This document shows positions 7,143 to 16,126 of a stretch of 64,000 nucleotides of DNA, one piece after another (within the stretch, counting starts at the first letter, position 1; every line of letters starts with the position of its first letter). Under the pieces are notes generated by a model. That model made no database searches. It was not told where the DNA came from and was given only the letters and a program-made list of their open reading frames with translations. Made by a program: the position numbers and the translations under genes. Source of the DNA: Bog-257 sp963846715 (lineage in GTDB: Bacteria > Acidobacteriota > Terriglobia > Terriglobales > Acidobacteriaceae); assembly GCA_963846715.1 (NCBI GenBank), contig CAWJXA010000001.1, positions 434,001 to 498,000 of the forward strand, read 5' to 3'.

Positions 7143-9593
7143 TTACCGGCCGTGATGTCCACCGCCACCGCCGGAGGAATGACCACCACCGCCGCCGTAT
7201 GACCGACCGCCTCCACCGCCGCCGGATGAGTGATAGCTCCCACCCGATGGCGCCGAGTAATGCGGCGCGGAGTAGCCTGACGCTCCACGGCTGCCGTACG
7301 TCGAGCTCGATCCATAGCTACGGCCACCGTAGATCGGGCTGGAGCCATAGCTGCGGCTGCTGGCCATGTTAGGGTACGATCCGCGATTGCTTCCACCGGC
7401 GTAGCTGCTGGCTGCGCTATAGGAGCCGGAGCGCGAAGAAGCCGCCGAGTACGCCGGAGCCGCGTGATACGAATATCCCGCCGGCGGCCTTGGAGCCGAC
7501 GCCATGCCCGATCCCTTCGGCGCAGACTTACTCTGCGACCCATGGGGCGCGGAGGAATGCGAAGCCGGCGCCGACTGCTGAGACGCGCCATGCGGCTGGC
7601 TTGCGCTGTTCGAATGCCCTGCCTGCGATGACTGCGGAGGACGCGGCACCGACGACGGCGGATTGTAGGGCGTCGAGTGCGCCGTCGAAGACATGGACTG
7701 ACTGTGCTGCGTAGTCGCAGAGGTTTGACCATTCACGCTATTAGTGTTGCCGTGCGCAAAGCTGTCGTTGCGCGCAGGCGGACGCGGTACTTCATGCACC
7801 GCAGGATTTCCGGGAGCTGAACTCCTGGCTTCCTGGGTAGCGTTATGCCCACTGGTCGGCGCGCCCCCTGCCGAAGGTGGACGGGGAACGTAGTGGGCGC
7901 TGGGCGCCGCAATCGGCGCATGAGCGGCATTCATTCCCTGGGTGGCCGCGGCACCGTTGCCCCTAGCCATCGTGGACTGATTGCCGCCGAAGTGCGCCGG
8001 TCCCGCCGGAGCAGTAGCGCGGGTCACGACGCTGCGGTTGGTCGCCGAAGTTGGAGGAACCGACCGGGCTGCGGCGCTTCCCGCCAGAACCGATTGCCGG
8101 GTCGGAGGTACCTCAGCCGTGTGCATCAGTTGTCCACTACCCACAGCAGACCTGGGAACCACGGTTCCAGCCCGGTTGATGGCAGCGCCCGACGTGAATG
8201 CTGACTTGGGAGCCGCGGTGACGGCGCCTGGGATATTGCGGTTTGCGCCTACTCCGGCGAAATTGTTGTGGTAGTAGTTGTTCGTAACCGTGTTGATGTT
8301 GGTGATGTGCGTATTCGTGACGTTGACATTGTGCAGGTATGCGGTACTCACGTAGCCGCCACCGTGATACCAGCCGCCATGTCCCCATCCACAGTAGCGC
8401 GGATAGTAGGGCGCACCCCAGCCTAACGGGAACCAGCCAAAGCTGATACCTACGCCAAAGCCAAATCCGCCACCACCCCAGCCGAAGCCAACGCCGAAGC
8501 CGGGTCCGCCAATCCAGCCGACCAAGGCCGGAGCGTAATAAGGGTTCCAGTATCCAATAGGTCCGGGAGCCCAGCCCCATCCGCCATTCCAGGCGACCCA
8601 ACGCCCGTAATGGAAGGGCGCAAATCCCCAAGGAGCATCATCAATCCACGTCCATCCCCAAGGAGCGATCCAAGCCCAGTGACCGTAGCGGTAGGGCGCC
8701 CATCCCGCTTGGACGGACGTCGGTACCCATACTGATCCGTAGGTGGGAGAGGTTTGCCAAACACCGTAGGAATCCAGATCCTGATAGCCAATTACGCCCG
8801 GAGAAACGTAGCGGGCCGACAAAGAATCAGCCAAGCGCTTGTCGCGCACCTGCGCCCAATCCTCAAAACCGTCACGAGCGGGCGCGCTGTAGGAAGCGTT
8901 CTGCAGAGAATTGCCACCGCTGAAGCGGACTTGCAGGCCGGAATTGACCCGTACCGCCGGCCCCTTGCCTGTGGCTTCCCCGTATCCGCTGCGCACCGTT
9001 ACCCAGGTCTGATCGTCGCTGGGATGAACGTCGAAGCGATAAACGCCCGTCTTCATCACCGTAAAGGCGATGTTCGGCGTATCAATTTCGTAAATCTGTC
9101 CCTTTTCCAGGTGACGGACCGTGATCTCCAGGACGCCCTGGTCGAGTTCGAGTTGCACGGTATTGTCGCTGATGTTGCTGAGCGTCAGGCTGGTCTCTGC
9201 ATCCATGCGGATGAAGCCGTCGCCGACGTTCAACTCTGCACGCGCGTTCTTGTCGGTCCAAACGCGATCTGCGGTCGTAAGCGGACGGTTCATGCTGGCT
9301 GCAACCCAGTCGTTCACCCCGCCAGGCTGCATGGAAACTTCGCCCGACATATACTGCACGCGCGCGACACGCCCCGAAGGGTCCTGCACCTGCTGGCCGG
9401 GAACATTATTATTGTTCTGGCCATATTGCCCGGGAGCCGTGTCCGGCCCCGGGGAGGTATTGTCGGGAATGGTCTGCGCCGACGCGTTTTCCGGTAACTG
9501 CGTGGTGTCCTGGTCTTGCCCCACAACCGTAGCCGCCAGACTAACGACCAAAAATAGCACCGCGACTATCCATTGAAGCCGCCGTGTTTTCAT
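7143..9593 (-). CDS. Exported FecR-domain / DUF6600 protein with low-complexity tail
   Basis: An 816-residue secreted or surface protein. ATG 9593 is chosen because AAGGAG precedes it and a signal peptide follows (RRLQWIVAVLFLVVSLAATVVG). A FecR-like beta domain covers roughly residues 75-220 (YMSGEVSMQPGG, DRVWTDKNARAELNVGDG). Next is a Trp/Tyr/Gly-rich DUF6600 segment at about residues 270-430, with repeated W-x-P-Y-x-Y-G-H-W motifs and a Gly/Phe-rich stretch. The last 350 residues are Ser/Pro/Gly/Ala/His-rich and end in poly-Gly/His. FecR modules sense or scaffold at the envelope. The role here is unknown. A smaller relative sits at 40310. A good terminator follows. Confidence 0.8.
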   Translation of the reverse strand: MKTRRLQWIVAVLFLVVSLAATVVGQDQDTTQLPENASAQTIPDNTSPGPDTAPGQYGQNNNNVPGQQVQDPSGRVARVQYMSGEVSMQPGGVNDWVAASMNRPLTTADRVWTDKNARAELNVGDGFIRMDAETSLTLSNISDNTVQLELDQGVLEITVRHLEKGQIYEIDTPNIAFTVMKTGVYRFDVHPSDDQTWVTVRSGYGEATGKGPAVRVNSGLQVRFSGGNSLQNASYSAPARDGFEDWAQVRDKRLADSLSARYVSPGVIGYQDLDSYGVWQTSPTYGSVWVPTSVQAGWAPYRYGHWAWIAPWGWTWIDDAPWGFAPFHYGRWVAWNGGWGWAPGPIGYWNPYYAPALVGWIGGPGFGVGFGWGGGGFGFGVGISFGWFPLGWGAPYYPRYCGWGHGGWYHGGGYVSTAYLHNVNVTNTHITNINTVTNNYYHNNFAGVGANRNIPGAVTAAPKSAFTSGAAINRAGTVVPRSAVGSGQLMHTAEVPPTRQSVLAGSAAARSVPPTSATNRSVVTRATAPAGPAHFGGNQSTMARGNGAAATQGMNAAHAPIAAPSAHYVPRPPSAGGAPTSGHNATQEARSSAPGNPAVHEVPRPPARNDSFAHGNTNSVNGQTSATTQHSQSMSSTAHSTPYNPPSSVPRPPQSSQAGHSNSASQPHGASQQSAPASHSSAPHGSQSKSAPKGSGMASAPRPPAGYSYHAAPAYSAASSRSGSYSAASSYAGGSNRGSYPNMASSRSYGSSPIYGGRSYGSSSTYGSRGASGYSAPHYSAPSGGSYHSSGGGGGGRSYGGGGGHSSGGGGGHHGR

Positions 9594-9881
9594 TTTGAGA
9601 CTCCTTCCGCCTCCGACCCACCGTTTATTCGTTTTCGGGGGCGAACTTCCTGCAACCGCGATCAACTCAACTGACACTGACTTTAACCCTAATCGTATGC
9701 CGGTGTTTCGCGCGCCTTCATTACATTCGATGCAACCCAAAGTCCTCAGGAACTATAGTTTAGCAAGCTGAAGCGAACCTTAAGAATCACGGGTTTCTGA
9801 CAATCCGCCGGGGCGCTCTGCCGCTTGCTCACCGAGACTTCCCTCTTTGAGTTGCGCCCGATCGCCACCAGCGCCCAAACT

Positions 9882-11174
9882 TCAGGCAGTCCAATCGTAG
9901 GGCAATCCCATCTGGTCTGCGCTCTTATCGGGACAACATTTAGCGACGATGAGAGTGATGTCGTCCTGTTGTTCGTGCGGACTGTAACGACGCACTTCGT
10001 CGATCACTGCCGAAACCAGCAGGTGGGACGGAGAGTCGCGATGAAGCCAGAGACAATCCAGCAGGCGTTGCTCACCGAACTCTTCGCCGTCCGGACCGAA
10101 CGCCTCGGTGACACCGTCCGTGTAGAGTGCCAGAGTGTCTCCCACAAAGAGACTCGTCTCACCGATTGAGCATTCCCACTGGGGAAAACGTCCGAGTATG
10201 GTGGCAGTGGATTCGAGTCGCTCGACGTTGCCACTGGAACGGACCAGAAGCGCGGGCAGATGTCCGCAGTTGGCATAGCGCAAGCGGCCAGTCTGATCGT
10301 TGTATTCCGAGAAGAAGAAGGTAGCGTAGGCATTCTCGGGTGTGTTTTCGCAGAATAGCCGGTTGACGGATTGCATTAGACTGGCGGGTTCGTCGACCGC
10401 GATCGCGCACTGGCTGCGGAGATTTGCCTGAAGATTTGCCATGAGGAGGGCAGCAGCGATTCCCTTGCCGGCAACATCGCCAATGATCAGGCAAAGTCGT
10501 TCTCGGCCCGTGGCAAGAAAATCGTAGTAGTCGCCGCCGACTTGACGAGCTTGCTGGCATGTTCCGGCGTAGTCCAACGTCCTGAGCGGCGGCAGCTCCT
10601 GAGGAAAAAGGCGCGCTTGCACTTGCTGTGCGATCTCCAGCTCCTGGGCTACTCGCCGCTCAGCTTCGGCTCGCTTCGCGGCCGTGCGCCGCTCCTCTTC
10701 CATGGCATGAGTCACCTCGTCGAAGCTAACCAGAGAGAATGAGTTCCCGTCGACATCCTTGAAATACGTGAACACGCCACCCCACACGGGCGCACTGCCG
10801 GGCAGCATTGACGTTCCGCTCGCTGGCTTCACACGTCTCAGTTTCGGCGGGGAAATGAACTTCACCCCGCGGCTCGACCACTCTCGGAATCGGGCGAGGA
10901 CATCGTTCGTCACAAAAACGACATCGGTGGGGCGACCAATGAGCTGATTTAGCTTGGAGTCGGCTTTAGGAGCGACTAGCGCCAGCACCGTGTCGCCATC
11001 CGGGGGAGCGACGGCCAGCCAGCGTTCGCCGGATTGAAGAATGGTGTCTGTGACCAGGCGGAAGCCGAGTTGGTCCAAGTAAAATCGCAGGCTTTTCTCC
11101 TGATCGCGAACGAAGACCTTGACGCAGTGAATGCGAAGGATTTGGTCCGGACATGGCTGGTCTGGGGAAGCCAT
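9882..11174 (-). CDS. VOC (glyoxalase-like) domain fused to SpoIIE/PP2C phosphatase
   Basis: A 430-residue cytoplasmic protein. Residues 14-155 form a VOC/glyoxalase fold (IHCVKVFVRDQEKSLRFYLD ... YFKDVDGNSFSLV). The usual final metal-ligand Glu in the GN-x-x-E position is Ser, so it probably senses rather than catalyses. A charged coiled coil (MEEERRTAAKRAEAERRVAQ) links to a SpoIIE-type PP2C domain at about 195-420. That domain has the Mn-binding motifs GGDYYDFL, GDVAGKGIAAALLMA, YTDGVTEA and QQDDITLIV. It should dephosphorylate Ser/Thr, for example on an anti-anti-sigma factor. The product is not followed by a STAS gene, so the partner is unknown. Confidence 0.88.
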   Translation of the reverse strand: MASPDQPCPDQILRIHCVKVFVRDQEKSLRFYLDQLGFRLVTDTILQSGERWLAVAPPDGDTVLALVAPKADSKLNQLIGRPTDVVFVTNDVLARFREWSSRGVKFISPPKLRRVKPASGTSMLPGSAPVWGGVFTYFKDVDGNSFSLVSFDEVTHAMEEERRTAAKRAEAERRVAQELEIAQQVQARLFPQELPPLRTLDYAGTCQQARQVGGDYYDFLATGRERLCLIIGDVAGKGIAAALLMANLQANLRSQCAIAVDEPASLMQSVNRLFCENTPENAYATFFFSEYNDQTGRLRYANCGHLPALLVRSSGNVERLESTATILGRFPQWECSIGETSLFVGDTLALYTDGVTEAFGPDGEEFGEQRLLDCLWLHRDSPSHLLVSAVIDEVRRYSPHEQQDDITLIVAKCCPDKSADQMGLPYDWTA

Positions 11175-11216
11175 TGGCGGATTATAAGCCGGAATTTCCG
11201 TCTTGCACTCGAGGCC

Positions 11217-11417
11217 GGACCATTTTAGATGTATCTGCTCGTACGGGTAGTGCGGGCCTTCAAGGCCCGCGTATAGGGCAAGAAGAAAAATCGCTTAGGC
11301 CGCTGAGGTCGTCGACCTCAACGGCTTAAGCGGGGTGTTTGGGCGAGTGGAACGCGGCGCCGAAGCGCCGCACTACCCGAGCAAGTCGGATTCATTTATT
11401 GACGAACCACTATAGCC
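11217..11417 (-). repeat. About 200-bp interspersed repeat, copy 1 (inverted)
   Basis: The reverse complement of this stretch matches 37129-37340 along most of its length. Shared landmarks are TTCGTCAATA, CGGGTAGTGC, GGTCGACGACCTCAGCGG, TTCTTCTTGCC and GAAGGCCCGCACTACCCGTA. A third copy at 54326 is interrupted. The unit is a string of hairpins with no open frame. Confidence 0.7.
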
Positions 11418-11526
11418 ACTCCAGTTTTTCGGCGACATTGGCGTCATCCTCACAAGTGCCTGCACAAGCGGCCGGGTGACGGGCCAACCGAAAGCTTGGC
11501 ACGGCACGGTCAAGTTGACGAGAAGC

Positions 11527-11600
11527 GTTCTACCCTTTCTTGTGACTTACGGCGTGTCGTCCGCTCTCAGTCGCCGGTTTGCCGACTATACATCCAAGTG
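11527..11600 (+). repeat. Short interspersed repeat, copy 1
   Basis: CCTTTCTTGTGACTTACGGC, then GTGTCGTCCGCTCTCAGTCG and GGTTTGCCGACTA, recurs almost unchanged at 16585-16653. The rest of 11418-11802 shows no gene. Confidence 0.6.
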
Positions 11601-11802
11601 GATTCGGTTGCCCGACAAAGCAGGAGCGGCCGCGTTGGGTGCAACAAAAGGCCGGCGCCCAATCCGGACGCTGGTCGCTCATTGCGCTGCAGGATTTCAG
11701 TCGATCGTATTCGTCGCACTAGCTAGCTCTTCTTCTGCGCCAAGAGAACTTACCACCGGCCACCAATGCTAACGACCAACAACTTACCCCTGCCCCCTGT
11801 CC

Positions 11803-12909
11803 CTACCCACTCACTGCCGCCTCATTCATTCTAACCGGCAGGCCGAAGCCATTCACCGACCCCCGCCGGTGTTCCAGAATCTCGTACATCTCCTCCGCCG
11901 TCCCTCGCACCGGAGGCTCATTCGCGATCGCATCTTTCAACATCGCCCAGCTCACGTCCGAAGCGATCACGCTGTCGCGCGCCTCCGGAAATCCGAGATT
12001 TCTCCCCTCCAGGATCGACCGCCCGAAAATATCCACCATCACATCAAGCTTCTTGTCGTTGAAAGCCGCCGTCTTGTGCACCGTTTCGCGAATCCCGTAC
12101 AACTCCACCGTCGCCTTCACGAAATCATGTCGCATCCGCGCCACCCCCTTCGTGCCGATCGCCTCCACGTAGCAGTTGTGCGGCTGTCGCTTCGCCAGGT
12201 GACCATAGATAAATCCTTGCGTGATGTCGAACACAATGCCGTTCGCAAACGTCCCATGCGCTTTCACCCACCACGGATCCTTGTATCCCCACATGCGGAT
12301 CCCCTGCGCATGCCAGCTCTCGTACTCGCTCTCCGCGTACCATCGCGCCACGTCTACATAATGCATGCCGCAATCGTGGAACGGCGGACCCTCCGGATCA
12401 TGCCCTTCCAGCGGCATGTGCCCCGGCGTCATATGACAAATCCGGATCACCGCCAGCTCTCCAATCCCCCCCTCCGCTATGAACCTCCGCATATCCTTGT
12501 GATACCACGCATTCCGGTTGAAAAGATTCACCGCCACAAACCGGTCGCTGGCCTCGATCTCGCGCACCAGTTCCCATTCCGTCGCGACATCGGCGGCAAT
12601 GGGCTTTTCTGCCAGCACATGCTTGCCATTTGCCAGCGCCCGCCGGATCTGCTCCGGCCGCGCATCCGCCAGTGTGAACAATCCCACCGCATCAATCGAC
12701 GCGTCGGCAAAAATGGCTTCAGGATGATCGTAGACTGAAGCATTCGGGGCGTTCTGGCGGGCTAATTCCCGCACCGGGCTGCAGATGTCGTAGACCGCGC
12801 CCACTTCCCACAATTCGCTCGCTTGCATCGCGGCTACGAAGCCGCGCCCCATCCGCCCGTATCCGATAATCCCAACCCTGAGTTTTCCGCAAACCGATTT
12901 GAACAACAT
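11803..12909 (-). CDS. Gfo/Idh/MocA family oxidoreductase
   Basis: NAD(P)-dependent oxidoreductase of the glucose-fructose oxidoreductase / inositol dehydrogenase family, 368 residues. The nucleotide-binding motif RVGIIGYGRMGRGF starts at residue 11. The conserved AEKPIA signature (GKHVLAEKPIAADV) is near residue 100, and the C-terminal domain contains HDCGMHYVDVARW, where the His pair is typical of the active site. The family acts on sugars, inositols or related polyols; the specific substrate cannot be told. TAGGAGAAGC precedes the ATG. It stands alone. Confidence 0.88.
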   Translation of the reverse strand: MLFKSVCGKLRVGIIGYGRMGRGFVAAMQASELWEVGAVYDICSPVRELARQNAPNASVYDHPEAIFADASIDAVGLFTLADARPEQIRRALANGKHVLAEKPIAADVATEWELVREIEASDRFVAVNLFNRNAWYHKDMRRFIAEGGIGELAVIRICHMTPGHMPLEGHDPEGPPFHDCGMHYVDVARWYAESEYESWHAQGIRMWGYKDPWWVKAHGTFANGIVFDITQGFIYGHLAKRQPHNCYVEAIGTKGVARMRHDFVKATVELYGIRETVHKTAAFNDKKLDVMVDIFGRSILEGRNLGFPEARDSVIASDVSWAMLKDAIANEPPVRGTAEEMYEILEHRRGSVNGFGLPVRMNEAAVSG

Positions 12910-13454
12910 GTTGCTTCTCCTACCGTTAAATGCGACAAATCGATAGAGATTCCCTCAACCGACGCTAGAAACCAGCCAAATCGCGGCGGCCCCGTCCGAC
13001 GCCAATTAAGACCACGCTGGGGTAGGACTCACCAGAAACCGGATATTAACTAGGTAATGTGCCGAGACGGCTGTCGATAAAGACCCGCAGAACGCGCGCG
13101 CTTACGCGGATCGCCGACAAGTCGGAGGTGTTTACGAAAGCTTTTCATCTGGCCGTATAACGCCCAACCCGAGCTGTCGCAGAACTCCACCAGGTCGCGG
13201 CCACAAGGACGGAACTCCGACTACACGTCCAAGTGAAACTTCCTCTAAGCCGATCTCGGGATAACTTGCGGAGCCATCCGCGGTCGAGCCCCTGTTCCAG
13301 AGCCGACGAGCCGCAAGCTGAAACGCAGGACCCGCGCCGAAGAGTCTCCGACATCCGGGAGTGGAGGGACGACGAGATATAATCTGCTCGTGGGGAGTGG
13401 CTGATTCAGGGCCGCAGCCTGAGGATCGGTCAGCCGTTTCGTGAAAGGTGGGCT
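12910..13454. other. Intergenic region without recognised gene
   Basis: This 545-base spacer separates two divergently transcribed genes. I see no open frame with a ribosome site. The segment near 13140-13230 (GTATAACGCCCAACCCGAG, GACTACACGTCCAAGTG) shares words with intergenic sequence near 11580 and 20140 and may be a decayed repeat. Confidence 0.4.
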
Positions 13455-14690
13455 GTGGTTTTTCGTTTCGAATCGTTCCAACTGGATGTCGCGGAACGCC
13501 GCTTATTGCGTTCGGGCGAACTGGTCCCGCTTCGTGCTAAGGTCTTCGACACCCTCTGCCTCCTTGTCGAAAACCACGGACACCTCCTGCGTAAAGATGA
13601 GCTAATTCAGCGGCTCTGGCCCGATAGCGTCGTTGAAGACAACAATCTCGACCACAACATTTCCAAGCTCCGCAGCGCTTTACAAGACGGCTCCAACGGC
13701 CAGAAGTTCATCGAGACTGTGCCGCGGCAGGGCTATCGCTTTGTTGCCAACGTGCAGCGAATCTCCGGCACTCCCGCCGCGCAGACGGTCGTACCTCCAG
13801 CCGCTGACTCTCCATCCGAGCAGGAAATCCAATTCTTCACCGCCGGCGACGGTGTGCGACTTGCCTACACCATCGGCGGAAGCGGCCCTCCCCTGGTGCG
13901 TGCCGTCGATTGGCTCAATCACCTCGACTTTGAGTGGAAGAACCCCTATCGCCGGCACTGGTTCTCGCAGATCATGGAGCACAATACTCTGCTTCGTTAT
14001 GACCAGCGCGGCAGCGGCCTGTCCGACTGGAATGTCGATGACTTTTCCTTTGAGCGCTCGCTCTCCGACTTCGACGAACTCATCTCGTCGGTCGGCTTCG
14101 ATAAGTTCGCACTGTTGGGCACCTGTCAGGGCGGACCTATCGGCGCGGCCTATGCCGCTCGCCATCCAGAGCGGGTTACGAAGCTCATTCTGGTTGGGTC
14201 GTTTGCCCGAGGATGGCCTCCTCCCGGCAGCATGATGACCGAGCAGTTCAATGCCATGCTGACGCTCATCCGGCTCGGCTGGGGCCGCGACAATCCTGCG
14301 TTCCGCCAGCTCTGGACCACGCTCTTCCGCCCAGACGCCAGTCCCCAGGAATCGGAATGGATGAACGAATTTCAGCGCATCACGTCTTCACCCGATAACG
14401 CCGCGCTGATGATGGCGGAGCTCCCCAAGATCGACATCACCGACCTCTTGCCCAAGGTCTCCTGCCCAACTCTCGTCATTCACTCGCGCGACGAGGCCGT
14501 CGTTCCGGTCAGCGAAGGACGCCTTATCGCCTCGCGCATCCGGGGCGCTCGCTACGTCGAGCTCCCCAGCCGAAGCCATGAGGTTGTCCCTGGCGAGCCC
14601 GCCTGGCAAATTTTTGTTGACGAGGTCTCCCGTTTCCTCGGCTGGCCCGACCGGAACATCGCACTCCAACCATCCACAGCAGCAAGCTAG
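13455..14690 (+). CDS. Winged-helix (CadC-like) DNA-binding domain fused to alpha/beta hydrolase
   Basis: Residues 1-100 form an OmpR/PhoB-type winged helix (FRFESFQLDVAERRLLRSGE, VEDNNLDHNISKLRSAL, FIETVPRQGYRFVA). Residues 125-400 form an alpha/beta hydrolase (RYDQRGSGLSDW, GTCQGG nucleophile elbow, final SRSHEVV). The elbow carries Cys where Ser is usual. His and a candidate acid (SRDEAVVP) are present. There is no membrane segment or receiver domain, so the hydrolase part may act as the sensor. The start is GTG with AAAGGTGGG upstream. Related regulator-hydrolase fusions are common in Acidobacteria, but their ligand is not known. Confidence 0.85.
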   Translation: MVFRFESFQLDVAERRLLRSGELVPLRAKVFDTLCLLVENHGHLLRKDELIQRLWPDSVVEDNNLDHNISKLRSALQDGSNGQKFIETVPRQGYRFVANVQRISGTPAAQTVVPPAADSPSEQEIQFFTAGDGVRLAYTIGGSGPPLVRAVDWLNHLDFEWKNPYRRHWFSQIMEHNTLLRYDQRGSGLSDWNVDDFSFERSLSDFDELISSVGFDKFALLGTCQGGPIGAAYAARHPERVTKLILVGSFARGWPPPGSMMTEQFNAMLTLIRLGWGRDNPAFRQLWTTLFRPDASPQESEWMNEFQRITSSPDNAALMMAELPKIDITDLLPKVSCPTLVIHSRDEAVVPVSEGRLIASRIRGARYVELPSRSHEVVPGEPAWQIFVDEVSRFLGWPDRNIALQPSTAAS

Positions 14691-14724
14691 CAGGGCGGCT
14701 CGCTCGGCCGCCGCCCTAGAGTAA

Positions 14725-15333
14725 TCACGCGGCATTGTCACCCTCACATTTTGGTCGAACCGTTCGGAATCCTCTGATCGACCGCCTCAGGATCAGCCAT
14801 CGACTGCAATCGTCGGCCCTCTCGCTCCGTTTGAGTCGAACATACCGCGTAGGATCCTCACACTTGACCTTCCCCAGCAGCCTGCCGGCCAAGACGGCCG
14901 GGCCGCAGATCCCAGTAATCACCTGCAAGCAAGTAGAGGCCACAATTGCTCCTCCGACGATGTAGCCGAGCAAGGGCACGCCTGCTTGGAATGCCCATGC
15001 GGCCAGCGTGACCATGATCGTCGCCACCGCAAAGGCGAAGCGTCTCCGAAGCCCATAGCGCGGCAGTTTTTGCGTACCCATTAGGTACCGCAGGCCATAG
15101 TTGTACAAAACATCAAACGGATGCCCTGTCACAATTGCACCCAACGCTGTGAACGGCACTAACGCCCACAATATCCGGGCCGAGGCCAGCGCCGTCCCCG
15201 CTGCCACCCATAGCATCATGATGCCGGGAGACAGGCGCAAGGGGTAGTTGATCTGCGCGTAAGTGGCATCGCTCAAGCCACAGAACCCTTGCATCTGGAT
15301 CCTCTCGCGAGCTGTAGCCGAGATCTGCGACAT
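14725..15333 (-). CDS. DUF4395 membrane protein
   Basis: A 202-residue membrane protein. GHPFDVLYNYGLRYLMG and KLPRYGLRRRFAFAVATIMV are diagnostic of DUF4395. About four hydrophobic helices lie between residues 30 and 150. The C-terminus is basic. ATG 15333 has AGGAGG upstream, whereas the longer frame to 15459 overlaps the preceding gene and is not used. The start is 10 bases after the stop of the methyltransferase gene, so the two form an operon. DUF4395 genes are often found with sulfur-handling genes, which agrees with this neighbour. The function itself is unknown. Confidence 0.82.
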   Translation of the reverse strand: MSQISATARERIQMQGFCGLSDATYAQINYPLRLSPGIMMLWVAAGTALASARILWALVPFTALGAIVTGHPFDVLYNYGLRYLMGTQKLPRYGLRRRFAFAVATIMVTLAAWAFQAGVPLLGYIVGGAIVASTCLQVITGICGPAVLAGRLLGKVKCEDPTRYVRLKRSERADDCSRWLILRRSIRGFRTVRPKCEGDNAA

Positions 15334-15343
15334 GGCTATCCTC

Positions 15344-16126
15344 CTAGGCTGCTTTCTCGGCAGCGGGTTGATTCGTTTCAGCGCCCACTCTTGGCATGGT
15401 GGAGCCGTTGGGTATGAACATAGGTACGCTCTCGCGATACTGAATGTATTGCTCACCATGCGACTCGATCAGGTCGTTCTCTTCCCATCGGATGGCCATC
15501 AGGATGTACACCGTCGTCATGACCGCGAACAGCAGGTGTGCGCCCGTCATCGTCGGAGTGAACCAGAACGCCATAAACCATCCCAGGTAAAGCGGATGCC
15601 GAATGTACTTGTAGAACAGCGGCGTGCGGAAGGTCAGTTGCGTGTACGGTTTGCCGATCAGGTACAGCCAAACCTGCCGCAATCCGAACAAGTCGAAATG
15701 GTTGATGAGGAATGTGGCTATCAGCACCACTCCGAACCCCAGCCCGAACAATTGGTACATGACCCACCGGCCAGTCGGGTTTTCAATATTCCAGACCGTC
15801 CCTCCCAGCGGCTGCCAGAACGCAAACAGCGCGATCAATGCCAGGCTGGAAAGCAACACGTAGGTGCTTCGCTCCGCTGGCTCCGGGACGATACGCGTCC
15901 ATGCTCGCTTGAACCACGGCCGTGCCATCACACTGTGCTGCACGGCGAAGATTCCAAGCAGCAGCACGTCAATGCCCAGTGCATACAGAAACGGCATCCG
16001 GCTCGGCGAATCCATCGTTTTGGGAACCACCAGATTTCCAATAAATCCGACGGCGTAAAGGAACGTGGCGAGGAAGACGCCATAGCTGGCGACTCCATAT
16101 ACGAAAACAGCGACTCTCTTTAACAT
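15344..16126 (-). CDS. mddA: Methanethiol S-methyltransferase-like membrane protein (MddA/NnrU family)
   Basis: A 260-residue integral membrane protein with about six helices. The C-terminal half has the isoprenylcysteine-methyltransferase-type signature: YKYIRHPLYLGWFMAFW, then RWEENDLIESHGEQYIQYR. This matches MddA, which methylates methanethiol to dimethylsulfide using S-adenosylmethionine. NnrU-type proteins share part of the fold, so the substrate is inferred. A near-consensus ribosome site (GAGGAG) precedes the ATG. It is the first gene of a two-gene operon with DUF4395. Confidence 0.8.
   Translation of the reverse strand: MLKRVAVFVYGVASYGVFLATFLYAVGFIGNLVVPKTMDSPSRMPFLYALGIDVLLLGIFAVQHSVMARPWFKRAWTRIVPEPAERSTYVLLSSLALIALFAFWQPLGGTVWNIENPTGRWVMYQLFGLGFGVVLIATFLINHFDLFGLRQVWLYLIGKPYTQLTFRTPLFYKYIRHPLYLGWFMAFWFTPTMTGAHLLFAVMTTVYILMAIRWEENDLIESHGEQYIQYRESVPMFIPNGSTMPRVGAETNQPAAEKAA

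Noticed and set aside
11869..12738. Open frame antisense to the Gfo/Idh/MocA gene
   Set aside because: Arg/His-rich shadow of the oxidoreductase with no domain.
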